Source of the DNA: Rhizobium vallis
GTDB lineage: Bacteria > Pseudomonadota > Alphaproteobacteria > Rhizobiales > Rhizobiaceae
Assembly: GCF_003985155.1 (NCBI RefSeq)
Contig: NZ_ML133697.1
Location: forward strand, 62,001 to 126,000
Direction: 5' to 3'
Length of the DNA: 64,000 nt
The position numbers and the translations under genes are program-made. Under the pieces are notes generated by a model that was given only the letters and a program-made list of their open reading frames with translations, had not been told where the DNA came from and searched no databases. Position 1 is the first letter of the stretch. Every line of letters begins with the position of its first letter. This document shows positions 25,887-33,250 of this stretch, in pieces.

Positions 25887-26028
25887 TTCTCAGGGCGGGG
25901 TGAAAGTCCCCACCGGCGGTAAGGGCTGCGGCCCGAGCCCGCGAGCGCCTTCCGAAGCCTCGGCCGGGGAAGGGTCAGCAGATCCGGTGCGATTCCGGAG
26001 CCGACGGTATAGTCCGGATGAAAGAGAA
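25887..26028 (+). ncRNA. FMN riboswitch (RFN element)
   Basis: The conserved RFN core is plain: CAGGGCGGGGTGAAAGTCCC, then ACCGGCGGTAA, a variable GC-rich arm, GGTCAGCAGATCCGGTG, ATTCCGGAGCCGACGGTATA and GTCCGGATGAAAGAGAA. The closing P1 helix pairs TTCTC (25887-25891) with GAGAA (26024-26028). It senses flavin mononucleotide and shuts off expression when flavin is plentiful. It lies directly upstream of the DMT transporter gene, the known arrangement of ribN in rhizobia. Confidence 0.96.
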
Positions 26029-26048
26029 TGAGCATGGCCGCACGGGGC

Positions 26049-26113
26049 AGGGGACTGCCGATGTCTGCGCGCCATGGGCTCATGCGTCCTGATTTATGTT
26101 TGGTCCCTTTTTT
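26049..26113 (+). terminator. possible expression-platform terminator of the FMN riboswitch
   Basis: AGGGGAC (26049-26055) can pair with GTCCCTT (26103-26109), which is followed by a run of T to 26113, just before the ribN start. The loop is long (47 bases) and has its own structure, so whether control is by termination or by blocking translation is not settled. Confidence 0.4.
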
Positions 26114-26124
26114 GGATGGATGAC

Positions 26125-27024
26125 ATGAATCAGAATTCCCTTGCAGTCCCGCGTTCCCGCGCCATTGCCGGCGCAGCCTTCATGGTGCTTGGAGGCGTGG
26201 TCTTCTCACTCCTCAATGTCGTCACCCAGTGGCTGACCATGGAGCTCGCCTTTCCCTCGGCTTCCACAGCCTTCTGGCAATATGCCTTCGCCTTCCTTTT
26301 CTCCTTGCCCTTCCTGCGCAAGGTCGGCCTTTCGGCCATGCGCACCAACTATCCGTGGCGGCATCTCGTGCGCGTGGTCTTTGCCGCGCTTGGCGTCGAG
26401 GCCTGGGTTTCAGGCCTTGCCTCGGTGCCGATCTGGCAGGCGATCGCACTCGTCATGACCTCGCCCTTCTTCATCATCCTCGGCGCCCGCCTGTTCCTCG
26501 GCGAACGCGTCGGTTCGGCCCGCTGGGCGGCAACGGCTGTCGGCTTTGCCGGCGCGATGATCATCCTTCAGCCATGGTCGGACAGCTTCACCTGGGCGGC
26601 ACTGCTGCCTGTTCTCTCGGCCCTGCTCTGGGGCGCATCGTCGCTGATCACCAAGAGCCTGACCGGCATCGAGAAGCCGGAAACGATTACCGTCTGGCTG
26701 CTGGTGCTGCTGACGCCGATCAATGGCGGCCTGGCGCTTGCAGCGGGCTTTGCGGTGCCCACGGGCGCCGCACTTGCTCTCTTCCTTCTGGCGGGCCTAC
26801 TGACGGTCGTGGCGCAATATCTGCTGACGCTTGCCTATGCCAGCGCCGACGCCGCTTATGTGCAGCCGTTCGACGACCTCAAACTGCCGCTGAATGTGCT
26901 CGCGGGCTGGCTGTTCTTCGGCTATGCGCCGGCAGGCTACCTCTGGCTGGGCGCCGCACTCATTCTTGCCGCATCGCTCTTCATCATGAGGAGCGAGATG
27001 CGCCGGGAAAGGGAGGCGGCCTGA
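26125..27024 (+). CDS. ribN: riboflavin transporter RibN (EamA/DMT family)
   Basis: A 299-residue inner-membrane protein with ten hydrophobic spans in two EamA repeats (AFMVLGGVVFSLLNVVTQWL at the first; SSLITKSLTGIEKPETITVW begins the second; late motif AYVQPFDDLKLPLNVLAGW). The FMN riboswitch in its leader points to flavin import, and RibN of Rhizobium leguminosarum is an established DMT-type riboflavin transporter with this regulation. The start at 26125 (MNQNSLAVPRSRA) is preferred; GGATGGA lies just upstream, and longer forms would start inside the leader structure. Ends in a hairpin shared with the convergent aldo/keto reductase gene. Confidence 0.88.
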   Translation: MNQNSLAVPRSRAIAGAAFMVLGGVVFSLLNVVTQWLTMELAFPSASTAFWQYAFAFLFSLPFLRKVGLSAMRTNYPWRHLVRVVFAALGVEAWVSGLASVPIWQAIALVMTSPFFIILGARLFLGERVGSARWAATAVGFAGAMIILQPWSDSFTWAALLPVLSALLWGASSLITKSLTGIEKPETITVWLLVLLTPINGGLALAAGFAVPTGAALALFLLAGLLTVVAQYLLTLAYASADAAYVQPFDDLKLPLNVLAGWLFFGYAPAGYLWLGAALILAASLFIMRSEMRREREAA

Positions 27025-27128
27025 CGCAGACCCTCTGAAATGTCGCGGGCTGTCGGCGCCGGCGACAAGGCGATGCCCTCGATGGCCGTCCGGCGCGAGC
27101 GAAGCGAAGATGGGAATCGATGATATGA

Positions 27129-27155
27129 AAATGGCCGGGCGAAACCCGGCCATTT
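27129..27155. terminator. bidirectional terminator between ribN and aldo/keto reductase gene
   Basis: Perfect 11-bp stem AAATGGCCGGG / CCCGGCCATTT with a 5-base loop, with A- and T-rich flanks, between two convergent genes. Confidence 0.85.
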
Positions 27156-27173
27156 GCTTTGAGGAGTCGAGGC

Positions 27174-28160
27174 CTACCAGCGCTGATGTACATGCGGCGC
27201 GATCAGCCGCTCGTAGATCTCGCGCGTTGCCGCCATGACATCGGCCGAAAGCGGCGCGAGGTCGGCCGCGGACGCGTTGGCCTTGGCCTGCTCGGCATTT
27301 CGGGCGCCGGGAATGACGACTGTGACGGCTTCACTCATCAGGATCCAGCGCAGCGCGAAGGCGGCCATGGTCGCGCCCCGCGGTACCAGCTTGCGCACTT
27401 CCTCGACCGCCTGAAGGCCGACTTCGAAGGGAACGCCGGCGAAGGTCTCACCGACATCGAAGGCTTCGCCGTGGCGGTTGAAGTTGCGGTGGTCATCACT
27501 TGCGAACTTGGTGTCGCGGGTGATCTTGCCGGAGAGCAGGCCGCTTGCCAGCGGCACACGGGCGATGATCGCCACATTCCTACGGCGCGCTTCGGCGAAG
27601 AACAGGTGGTCGGGGCGCTGGCGGAAGATATTGTAGATGATCTGGATGCTGACGACGCCGGGATATTCGATCGCCTTCAGCCCATCCTCGACCTTTTCGA
27701 CGCTGACGCCGTAACCCTTGATCTTGCCGGCCTTTTGCAGCTCGTTCAGACCCTCGAAGACCTCAGGCTGGTAAAGCACCTCGCGCGGCGGGCAATGCAG
27801 CTGCACGAGGTCGAGGCTGTCGACGGCGAGGTTCTTGAGGCTGCGGTCGATGAAGCCTTCCAGATTGGCCTTGCTATAGCCTTCGGCGACATGCGGGTTG
27901 AGGCGGCGGCCCGCCTTGGTGGCGACCATCGGGCGTTCTCCGCCGCGCGTCTTCAAGACGTCGGCAATGATCTTTTCCGAACGGCCGTCGCCGTAAACGT
28001 CGGCGGTATCGATGAAGGTCATGCCGGCATCGAGCGCGGCATTCAGCGCCGCGCGCCCGTCCGCCTCGCTGATATCGCCCCAGGAACCGCCGATCTGCCA
28101 GGCGCCGAAGCCGACATTGGTGACGGTGAACGGCATGCGGCCAAAAGCATGGTGTTTCAT
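27174..28160 (-). CDS. aldo/keto reductase
   Basis: NAD(P)H-dependent oxidoreductase of 328 residues with the (beta/alpha)8 AKR fold. Catalytic residues are visible: the aspartate and tyrosine in TFIDTADVYGDGRSE, the lysine in MVATKAGRRLN and the histidine in DLVQLHCPPREV. The end VTVVIPGARNAEQAKANASA is the cofactor-binding helix of the family. The start at 28160 has GGAGGATT at ideal distance; earlier in-frame codons run into the repeat upstream. Substrate unknown; it resembles the general stress or sugar-alcohol type reductases. Confidence 0.92.
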   Translation of the reverse strand: MKHHAFGRMPFTVTNVGFGAWQIGGSWGDISEADGRAALNAALDAGMTFIDTADVYGDGRSEKIIADVLKTRGGERPMVATKAGRRLNPHVAEGYSKANLEGFIDRSLKNLAVDSLDLVQLHCPPREVLYQPEVFEGLNELQKAGKIKGYGVSVEKVEDGLKAIEYPGVVSIQIIYNIFRQRPDHLFFAEARRRNVAIIARVPLASGLLSGKITRDTKFASDDHRNFNRHGEAFDVGETFAGVPFEVGLQAVEEVRKLVPRGATMAAFALRWILMSEAVTVVIPGARNAEQAKANASAADLAPLSADVMAATREIYERLIAPHVHQRW

Positions 28161-28174
28161 GAAATCCTCCCTAT

Positions 28175-28277
28175 TGCATGTCGCCCGGAAGTGTGCGGCG
28201 GTGTCCGGGACAACGACATGCATAAAAATGAAAAGCCAAAGCGCGGCGCATGAATCAAGCACGATAGGACGCGCTTT
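28175..28277. repeat. RIME-like rhizobial palindromic mosaic repeat, full copy
   Basis: Two linked palindromes. The first pairs TGCATGTCG (28175-28183) with CGACATGCA (28214-28222), with inner arms CCCGGA / TCCGGG and loop core GTGTGCGGCGG. The second pairs AAAGCGCG (28238-28245) with CGCGCTTT (28270-28277). The form fits the rhizobium-specific intergenic mosaic elements. A second copy of the first palindrome is at 55701-55750 with compensating changes in the inner stem. Confidence 0.75.
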
Positions 28278-28409
28278 AGTGATGAGAGACACTGGACCTA
28301 TCAGGCGGGTGACTTCGCTGCAATTGTCGATCCGGCCTTGATCGGTCACCTCGATGAAATATCGTCGCCTGACAAGGCTTCAACCGCAATGGATGGAAAA
28401 GGAAAGATC

Positions 28410-28811
28410 ATGGAGATCAAACCCGCCGGTTCTCGCCCCTCGATGAAGGCACCGGCCGATTATTTCACCGGTGCCGTTCGCCAGGATCCGCTGATCGAAG
28501 CGCCGGCGCCGGCCCGGGTGAGGGCAACCTCCGTCACCTTCGAGCCCGGCGCCCGCACGGCCTGGCACACGCATCCGCTCGGCCAGACGCTGATCGTTAC
28601 ATCAGGTAAGGGCCTCGCCCAGAGCTGGGGCGGGGACATGCGCGAAATCCGTCCCGGCGATACCATCTGGTTCGCGCCTGATGAGAAACATTGGCATGGC
28701 GCTGCCCCGGACACGGCAATGACGCATATCGCTATCCATGAAGCACTGGATGGCAGTGTCGCAGACTGGTTGGAACAGGTTAGCGACGAGCAATATTCCG
28801 GCAAGGTGTGA
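28410..28811 (+). CDS. cupin domain protein, mandelonitrile-lyase/quercetinase-like
   Basis: A 133-residue monocupin. Metal-binding motif 1 is AWHTHPLGQTLIVTSGKG (two histidines, glutamine) and motif 2 is RPGDTIWFAPDEKHWHGAAP with the later histidine. This group includes small enzymes annotated as (R)-mandelonitrile lyase or carboxymuconolactone-decarboxylase partners; no activity can be assigned. The start at 28410 has AAAGGAAAG upstream. It is divergent from the aldo/keto reductase gene across the RIME-like repeat; such pairs of cupin and AKR are common, so a shared redox pathway is possible. Confidence 0.85.
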   Translation: MEIKPAGSRPSMKAPADYFTGAVRQDPLIEAPAPARVRATSVTFEPGARTAWHTHPLGQTLIVTSGKGLAQSWGGDMREIRPGDTIWFAPDEKHWHGAAPDTAMTHIAIHEALDGSVADWLEQVSDEQYSGKV

Positions 28812-28817
28812 GCCGGT

Positions 28818-29423
28818 TCAGAGCCGTTTCAGGCAATAGGAGAAATGCGCGTGTGATTCGACCGTCAGAAACTCGAATTGCCAGCCGTAATCCTTGCAGA
28901 ACTTGGTGACTGCCTCGACGACGCCATAGACGATCGGTTTGACCGTATTGCCGGTGCAGAAATCATGCCCGGCAATGCGCCCCGTCCGCTTCACCTTCTT
29001 CTCGCAGAGCAGCAGCTCCTGCCAGGTGAGTTCGAAGGAATGGTCGGTATCGATATAGGCCCAATCGAGGAAATCATCCTCGAATTCGGCAAGTTTCTCC
29101 AGCGACGTGCCCTGCATCAGATGCAGCCGGCCGGCCTCGATCTCGGCTGCGAACTTCGTATGGATCGAATCAAGGCCGGAACTGTAACGATCCATCGACC
29201 AGGGATCGATGAGGTAGAGATGCGCCGGGCGGTTCTTTTCCAGGATCTCTGCCGTATATTCGCCGAAGGCCGCTCCCACCTCGACGCCGACGCCGCCGTT
29301 CGGGATACGGTAGAGCAATTCGCCGCGGTCCGGCAACAAACGGGCGTTTTCCATATGATGGGCGCTGAGCGCGGTGCGCGGCATGCTCGCCCGGAGCGCC
29401 TGCCTTTCTTCGCGTGTCTTCAT
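28818..29423 (-). CDS. class I SAM-dependent methyltransferase
   Basis: A 201-residue methyltransferase of the Methyltransf_24 type. Motif I is GGVGVEVGAAFGEYTAEIL, followed by an acidic motif II (HLYLIDPWSMDRY), and DDFLDWAYIDTDHSFE near the metal/product side, then GRIAGHDFCTGN. The target molecule is unknown; relatives act on sugars and small molecules. The ATG at 29423 (MKTREERQAL) gives normal family length; an upstream frame would add 28 residues of low-complexity sequence. Converges on the cupin gene with six bases between stops. Confidence 0.8.
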   Translation of the reverse strand: MKTREERQALRASMPRTALSAHHMENARLLPDRGELLYRIPNGGVGVEVGAAFGEYTAEILEKNRPAHLYLIDPWSMDRYSSGLDSIHTKFAAEIEAGRLHLMQGTSLEKLAEFEDDFLDWAYIDTDHSFELTWQELLLCEKKVKRTGRIAGHDFCTGNTVKPIVYGVVEAVTKFCKDYGWQFEFLTVESHAHFSYCLKRL

Positions 29424-29586
29424 CTCTGATCTCGGAATTGCGGGCGACTGACGCCCTGATGCGGTTCGAGGGAACGTAGGAGCAGCGGATGCCGATGACA
29501 ACTGCATGACAGGAATTTGCTTCTTTCAGACAAACCGCTAAGTTTCACCAGTGGACTGACGGAAAAGCCTCGGGAGGAGCGATTTC

Positions 29587-29940
29587 ATGAGACGCATTTG
29601 GCCTGAAGAATTCAACGCCATCATCAGCGGAGCCGAAGAGGTGACGCTGGAAACACCGGCAGAAGCCGGCGAAGCGCCGCTGCGTCGCCTGGCGCTGAAG
29701 GCGCGGATCACCATGGAGGATTACGAGCGAATCTGGCCGCTTGCCGAGATGCGCTTCCGGCTTGGTGAAAAAGATGGCAAGGCCATCACCCTGATTACCA
29801 CCAATCCCCATTATCACGCTTGGCACCCGAAGGACGGCGGCAGCGTCGACGCCGTGTCGGAGAGCGGCCGGCACTACAAGACCGACTATATCGTCGTGCA
29901 CTTCCTGCTCGACGACGTGAAGGAAACGTCCCCCGCCTGA
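29587..29940 (+). CDS. conserved hypothetical protein
   Basis: A 117-residue soluble protein that starts MRRIWPEEFNAIISGAEEV and has no signal peptide or membrane span. The middle is rich in charged residues (LKARITMEDYERIWPLAEM) and the second half is predicted beta strands (KAITLITTNPHYHAWH, KTDYIVVHFLLDDV). GGGAGGA precedes the start, and a good hairpin follows the stop, so it is a real, probably monocistronic gene. No family recognised. Confidence 0.68.
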   Translation: MRRIWPEEFNAIISGAEEVTLETPAEAGEAPLRRLALKARITMEDYERIWPLAEMRFRLGEKDGKAITLITTNPHYHAWHPKDGGSVDAVSESGRHYKTDYIVVHFLLDDVKETSPA

Positions 29941-29949
29941 CATGGGTTG

Positions 29950-29982
29950 AGCCCCGGTGCGGCCGGAAGCCGCGCCGGGGCT
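29950..29982 (+). terminator. hairpin terminator after the hypothetical gene
   Basis: Long GC-rich stem: AGCCCCGG, one T-G pair, GCGGC, loop CGGAA, then GCCGC and CCGGGGCT, 14 bp in all, nine bases after the stop codon. Followed by GTCTTG, so the T-run is short. Confidence 0.7.
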
Positions 29983-30075
29983 GTCTTGAAGCCAAGCTGA
30001 TTCCGGCGCTGATGACACCGGCGGCGATATCGCTAAGCTTGGCGAAACATATCCTTTAAGAAATCGGAGGCTCCC

Positions 30076-30624
30076 GTGACGGGCAATGTGCTGGATATCC
30101 CTGTCAAAACAGTGGACGGTCGTGAAATCGCGCTCAACGAATACAAGGGCAAGGTGATCCTGATCGTCAACGTCGCCTCGAAATGCGGGCTGACGCCGCA
30201 ATATGACGGGCTCGAAAGACTTTATAAGGAAAAGCGCGAGCGCGGTTTCGTCATCGCCGCGTTCCCCGCCAACGACTTCAAGGGCCAGGAGCCCGGAACC
30301 GACGCCGAAATCCTCGACTTCTGCACCAGTACCTACGACGTCAGCTTCCCGATTTTCTCGAAGATCTCGGTCAAGGGCGAGGCCCAGCACCCACTTTACC
30401 GGCAGCTGACAAAGTCGGGTGTTGCGACGACAGGCGACGGCCCGATGCGCGAACGCCTGAAAGCCCACGGCATATCAGGCGGCGACGAGGACGATATTCT
30501 CTGGAACTTCGAAAAATTCCTGATTGGCCGCGACGGCAAAGTCACCGCCCGCTTCGCGCCTGACGTGACGGCGGATGATTCGCGGTTGGTTTCGGCAGTG
30601 GAGAAAGAGCTGGCGAAGGGATGA
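30076..30624 (+). CDS. glutathione peroxidase (cysteine type)
   Basis: Thiol peroxidase of 182 residues in the thioredoxin fold; reduces hydrogen peroxide and organic hydroperoxides. Catalytic cysteine C37 in NVASKCGLTPQYDGLE replaces the selenocysteine of animal enzymes; PANDFKGQEPGT carries the conserved glutamine-loop region, and ILWNFEKFLIGRDGKV the tryptophan-asparagine motif. A cysteine in DFCTSTY may act as the resolving residue, as in the thioredoxin-dependent members. Start is GTG with CGGAGG eight bases upstream. Probably a single-gene unit. Confidence 0.93.
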   Translation: MTGNVLDIPVKTVDGREIALNEYKGKVILIVNVASKCGLTPQYDGLERLYKEKRERGFVIAAFPANDFKGQEPGTDAEILDFCTSTYDVSFPIFSKISVKGEAQHPLYRQLTKSGVATTGDGPMRERLKAHGISGGDEDDILWNFEKFLIGRDGKVTARFAPDVTADDSRLVSAVEKELAKG

Positions 30625-30734
30625 ATGGCGGACGAAGAGCACCACCGGATAGAGGGGTGCTCGTTACCCCGATCGCGCTTTCACATCTCAGCCGGAGAAA
30701 ATGAGAAAGCGCCATCCGGCGCCATCCAAGATCC

Positions 30735-30947
30735 TCAGATCCCAAGCACCGTCACAAGCGGGGGCGTAAAGTCTTTGATGCCCACTCGCGGCCAGTCGCA
30801 CTTGTTGTCAAATTTTGTCTTCGGCTCGTGACGCTGGCATTGCGGATTCGTCTTGAACGCATATCCGGGCAGAGTGACATATCTGGCGCTCGGCGTGCAA
30901 AGCGCAATCGCCATGCACAGCGTCAATGCGGAGCACAGGGTCCTCAT
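30735..30947 (-). CDS. small exported protein of unknown function
   Basis: A 70-residue protein: MRTLCSALTLCMAIALCTPS is a signal peptide or lipoprotein-like leader (a cysteine at 17 but no clear lipobox). The mature part has two cysteines (NPQCQRH, DNKCDW), enough for one disulfide, and a proline-rich end. The start at 30947 is decided by CTGGAGG at nine bases upstream. It converges on the glutathione peroxidase gene; between them is a hairpin (GCGCTTTC / GAAAGCGC, 30675-30712). No family recognised; periplasmic location is inferred. Confidence 0.6.
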   Translation of the reverse strand: MRTLCSALTLCMAIALCTPSARYVTLPGYAFKTNPQCQRHEPKTKFDNKCDWPRVGIKDFTPPLVTVLGI

Positions 30948-31350
30948 GGCACACCTCCAGGCACCGTAAGCCTTTAAGCGCGGAGATTTTCCGGGCGGCG
31001 AATTCTCCCACTTTTGCCGGCCACCATCCATTCGCCCAATAGGAGGTGGCGTGACGGCCGGGAGTAGTCCATTTTGGTGGAGGCTGCCGGGATGGCGCGC
31101 GTCCGAAGCTGCCGGGCGTAATGCCTTGCTGCGCTTGATTCGGAGCACTGGACGACTTCGCGCTCAATTGGTTGCTCGCGTCGTTCGACGGAGACCTCGG
31201 GACGGCGACAGGCGATCAGCGAACACCGCGTCTCGGTTCCCACTGGATCAGCAGGCCAATCGCAATTCCTGATATGGCGATGAGGCATCGGCAAGCGTCA
31301 GTCCGCGAGGCCGGGATATCAACTTGGTTTTTGACACTTCAAGGGAAAAA
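30948..31350. other. 403-bp stretch without a supported gene
   Basis: Lies between the small exported protein and tRNA-Val. Open frames in it have no ribosome-binding site or family features. No repeat, RNA gene or terminator was recognised. Confidence 0.4.
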
Positions 31351-31426
31351 TGGTGGGCGATGAGAGACTCGAACTCCCGACATCCTCGGTGTAAACGAGG
31401 CGCTCTACCAACTGAGCTAATCGCCC
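31351..31426 (-). tRNA. tRNA-Val (anticodon TAC)
   Basis: 76 bases including an encoded CCA end. Acceptor stem GGGCGAT / ATCGCCC, D-arm AGCTCAGTTGGTAGAGC, anticodon arm CCTCGTTTACACCGAGG with anticodon TAC, T-arm with GTTCGAGTC. Reads valine GTA codons and wobble relatives. Confidence 0.96.
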
Positions 31427-31468
31427 ATCGCAAACGAAGCCGCATCGGCCCGCCGCGTTGGTGGCCGT

Positions 31469-31497
31469 GATCTATGCGGATCGCGGCAAAACCGCAA
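31469..31497 (-). promoter_or_regulatory. possible promoter of tRNA-Val
   Basis: On the minus strand TTGCGG, 17 bases, TAGATC. The predicted start is about 35 bases before the tRNA. Match to consensus is moderate. Confidence 0.45.
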
Positions 31498-31743
31498 GAG
31501 TGTTTGTGAAGATTTTTTGATTTTTTTGGCAACGATCCTGTGTCCGGCGATGCCGATCAGGCTCATTGCGGCTGTGGATAAAGGGGAGGGGGAAGGCGCG
31601 GGCATATTCGTTTCGAGTGCCTCGTCGTCTCCGATCAGGCGCGGGCGCGGCAGCAGGCAAGGGAATTGCTGGGTTTTCCTTCTTCCTCCACCGGCATTGC
31701 CGAAACAATTCAACGACTGTCATGGTTTTGTCTCCAAACCTGC

Positions 31744-31772
31744 TTGACACTAAAAGGCGAACCCCGTAGTTA
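31744..31772 (+). promoter_or_regulatory. promoter of the tRNA-Asp pair
   Basis: TTGACA (31744-31749), 17-base spacer, TAGTTA (31767-31772). Predicted start about 60 bases before the first tRNA-Asp. The rest of the 414-bp region between tRNA-Val and tRNA-Asp holds no supported gene. Confidence 0.7.
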
Positions 31773-31840
31773 GCCGCTCATCGAAACGGGCAGCCGTTTC
31801 GGAGAGGGTGCGAAGGCATCCGGATTGCTTGAAATGAAGT

Positions 31841-31917
31841 GCGGGTGTAGCTCAGTCGGTTAGAGTGCCGGCCTGTCACGCCGGAGGTCGCGGGTTCGAG
31901 CCCCGTCACTCGCGCCA
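31841..31917 (+). tRNA. tRNA-Asp (anticodon GTC), copy 1
   Basis: 77 bases with encoded CCA. Acceptor GCGGGTG / CACTCGC (one G-U pair), D-arm AGCTCAGTCGGTTAGAGT, anticodon arm CCGGCCTGTCACGCCGG with GTC, T-arm GCGGGTTCGAGCCCCGT. Identical to the second copy. Confidence 0.97.
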
Positions 31918-31967
31918 TTTCAAAGCCGGCGATATCCGCCGCCGTCCGGCTCTTCCGTCCGTTATGC

Positions 31968-32044
31968 GCGGGTGTAGCTCAGTCGGTTAGAGTGCCGGCC
32001 TGTCACGCCGGAGGTCGCGGGTTCGAGCCCCGTCACTCGCGCCA
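31968..32044 (+). tRNA. tRNA-Asp (anticodon GTC), copy 2
   Basis: Base-for-base repeat of the gene at 31841-31917, 50 bases downstream, so the two are probably cut from one transcript. It is followed by a run of seven T that may help end transcription. Confidence 0.97.
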
Positions 32045-32291
32045 TTTTTTTCAGCAAGCCATGCAGTTTTCAATGGTCAGGCATGCAGCTTGAACCGCCT
32101 TGCGCGGATTTGTCGCGACATCGTTGCATCTGCTTGATAATGTCCGCGCGCACTCGTCGAATTGCCTCTGTATAAAGTCTTGCGCCGGGGCTTCGGCTGC
32201 GCTAACCACGGCTTGTTGCAACGCACGTTCGCTTGCCGGGCATTTGCCCATATGCGCCGCCTGGCGCCGCCGGCAAGCAGGGATGAACATG
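32045..32291 (+). other. region upstream of the nuo operon
   Basis: About 245 bases between tRNA-Asp and nuoA with no supported gene. It should hold the main promoter of the complex I operon; a TATAAA-like box is visible near 32172 but no well-spaced -35 element, so no promoter is called. Confidence 0.4.
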
Positions 32292-32657
32292 ATGACTGAA
32301 CTACTCAGTTCCTATATTCCGATCGCCATCTTTATCGGTATCGCGCTTGTCATTGGCCTGGCGCTGCTCATCGCGCCGTTCGCCGTGGCTTTCAAAGCGC
32401 CCGATTCGGAAAAGCTCTCGGCTTACGAATGCGGCTTCAACGCTTTCGACGATGCCCGCATGAAGTTCGACATCCGCTTCTACCTCGTGTCGATTCTCTT
32501 CATCATCTTCGACCTGGAAGTCGCCTTCCTCTTCCCCTGGGCCGTTTCCTTCGGCGCCATCGGCTGGTTCGGCTTCTGGTCCATGATGGTCTTCCTTCTC
32601 GTGCTGACCATCGGCTTTATCTATGAATGGAAAAAGGGAGCCCTGGAATGGGAGTAG
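32292..32657 (+). CDS. nuoA: NADH-quinone oxidoreductase subunit A
   Basis: Small membrane subunit of complex I at the junction of arm and membrane. 121 residues with three spans; the signature is KLSAYECGFNAFDDARMKFD in the first loop, with the conserved cysteine, followed by FYLVSILFIIFDLEVAFLFP. Three ATGs are clustered at 32283, 32289 and 32292; the last fits family alignment (MTELLSSYIP) and has AGGGA eight bases upstream. First gene of the operon; overlaps nuoB by 10 bases. Confidence 0.96.
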   Translation: MTELLSSYIPIAIFIGIALVIGLALLIAPFAVAFKAPDSEKLSAYECGFNAFDDARMKFDIRFYLVSILFIIFDLEVAFLFPWAVSFGAIGWFGFWSMMVFLLVLTIGFIYEWKKGALEWE

Positions 32658-33232
32658 CCCCTGTGAGCAATCAACCGCTCGTCGCCCAGCAGCCGAAGGG
32701 GATCATCGATCCCTCGACCGGTAAGCCCATTGGCAGCAACGACGCCTTCTTCGGTGAGATCAACAACGAACTCGCCGACAAGGGTTTTCTCGTCACCTCG
32801 ACCGACGAACTGATTAACTGGGCCCGCACCGGCTCGCTGATGTGGATGACCTTCGGCCTTGCCTGCTGCGCCGTCGAAATGATGCAGCTGTCGATGCCGC
32901 GTTATGACGTCGAGCGCTTCGGTTTTGCGCCTCGTGCTTCGCCGCGCCAGTCCGACGTGATGATCGTCGCCGGCACGCTGACCAACAAGATGGCGCCGGC
33001 GCTGCGCAAGGTCTACGACCAGATGCCAGAGCCGCGCTACGTCATCTCGATGGGCTCCTGCGCCAATGGTGGCGGCTATTATCATTATTCCTATTCGGTG
33101 GTGCGCGGCTGTGACCGCGTCGTGCCGATCGACATCTATGTGCCCGGCTGTCCCCCCACGGCGGAGGCGCTGCTCTACGGCGTGCTTCTGCTGCAGAAGA
33201 AGATCCGGCGCACCGGCACGATCGAACGCTAA
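32648..33232 (+). CDS. nuoB: NADH-quinone oxidoreductase subunit B
   Basis: Carries the terminal iron-sulfur cluster N2, the electron donor to quinone. The 194-residue protein has the adjacent cysteine pair in TFGLACCAVEMMQLSMPRYD and the two further ligands in SMGSCANGGGYYHYSY and DIYVPGCPPTAEALLYG. The start at 32648 (MGVAPVSNQP) has AAGGGAG upstream and sits inside the end of nuoA, so translation is coupled. Sits in the peripheral arm with NuoD. Confidence 0.98.
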   Translation: MGVAPVSNQPLVAQQPKGIIDPSTGKPIGSNDAFFGEINNELADKGFLVTSTDELINWARTGSLMWMTFGLACCAVEMMQLSMPRYDVERFGFAPRASPRQSDVMIVAGTLTNKMAPALRKVYDQMPEPRYVISMGSCANGGGYYHYSYSVVRGCDRVVPIDIYVPGCPPTAEALLYGVLLLQKKIRRTGTIER

Positions 33233-33250
33233 GGGTTAAGGACAAGGCAT

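Noticed and set aside
31051..31363. Short frames between the small exported protein and tRNA-Val
   Set aside because: No start signals and no conserved features; left as intergenic.
31351..32044. tRNA genes as integration site of a genomic island
   Set aside because: No integrase, no partial tRNA repeat and both flanks are core genes.
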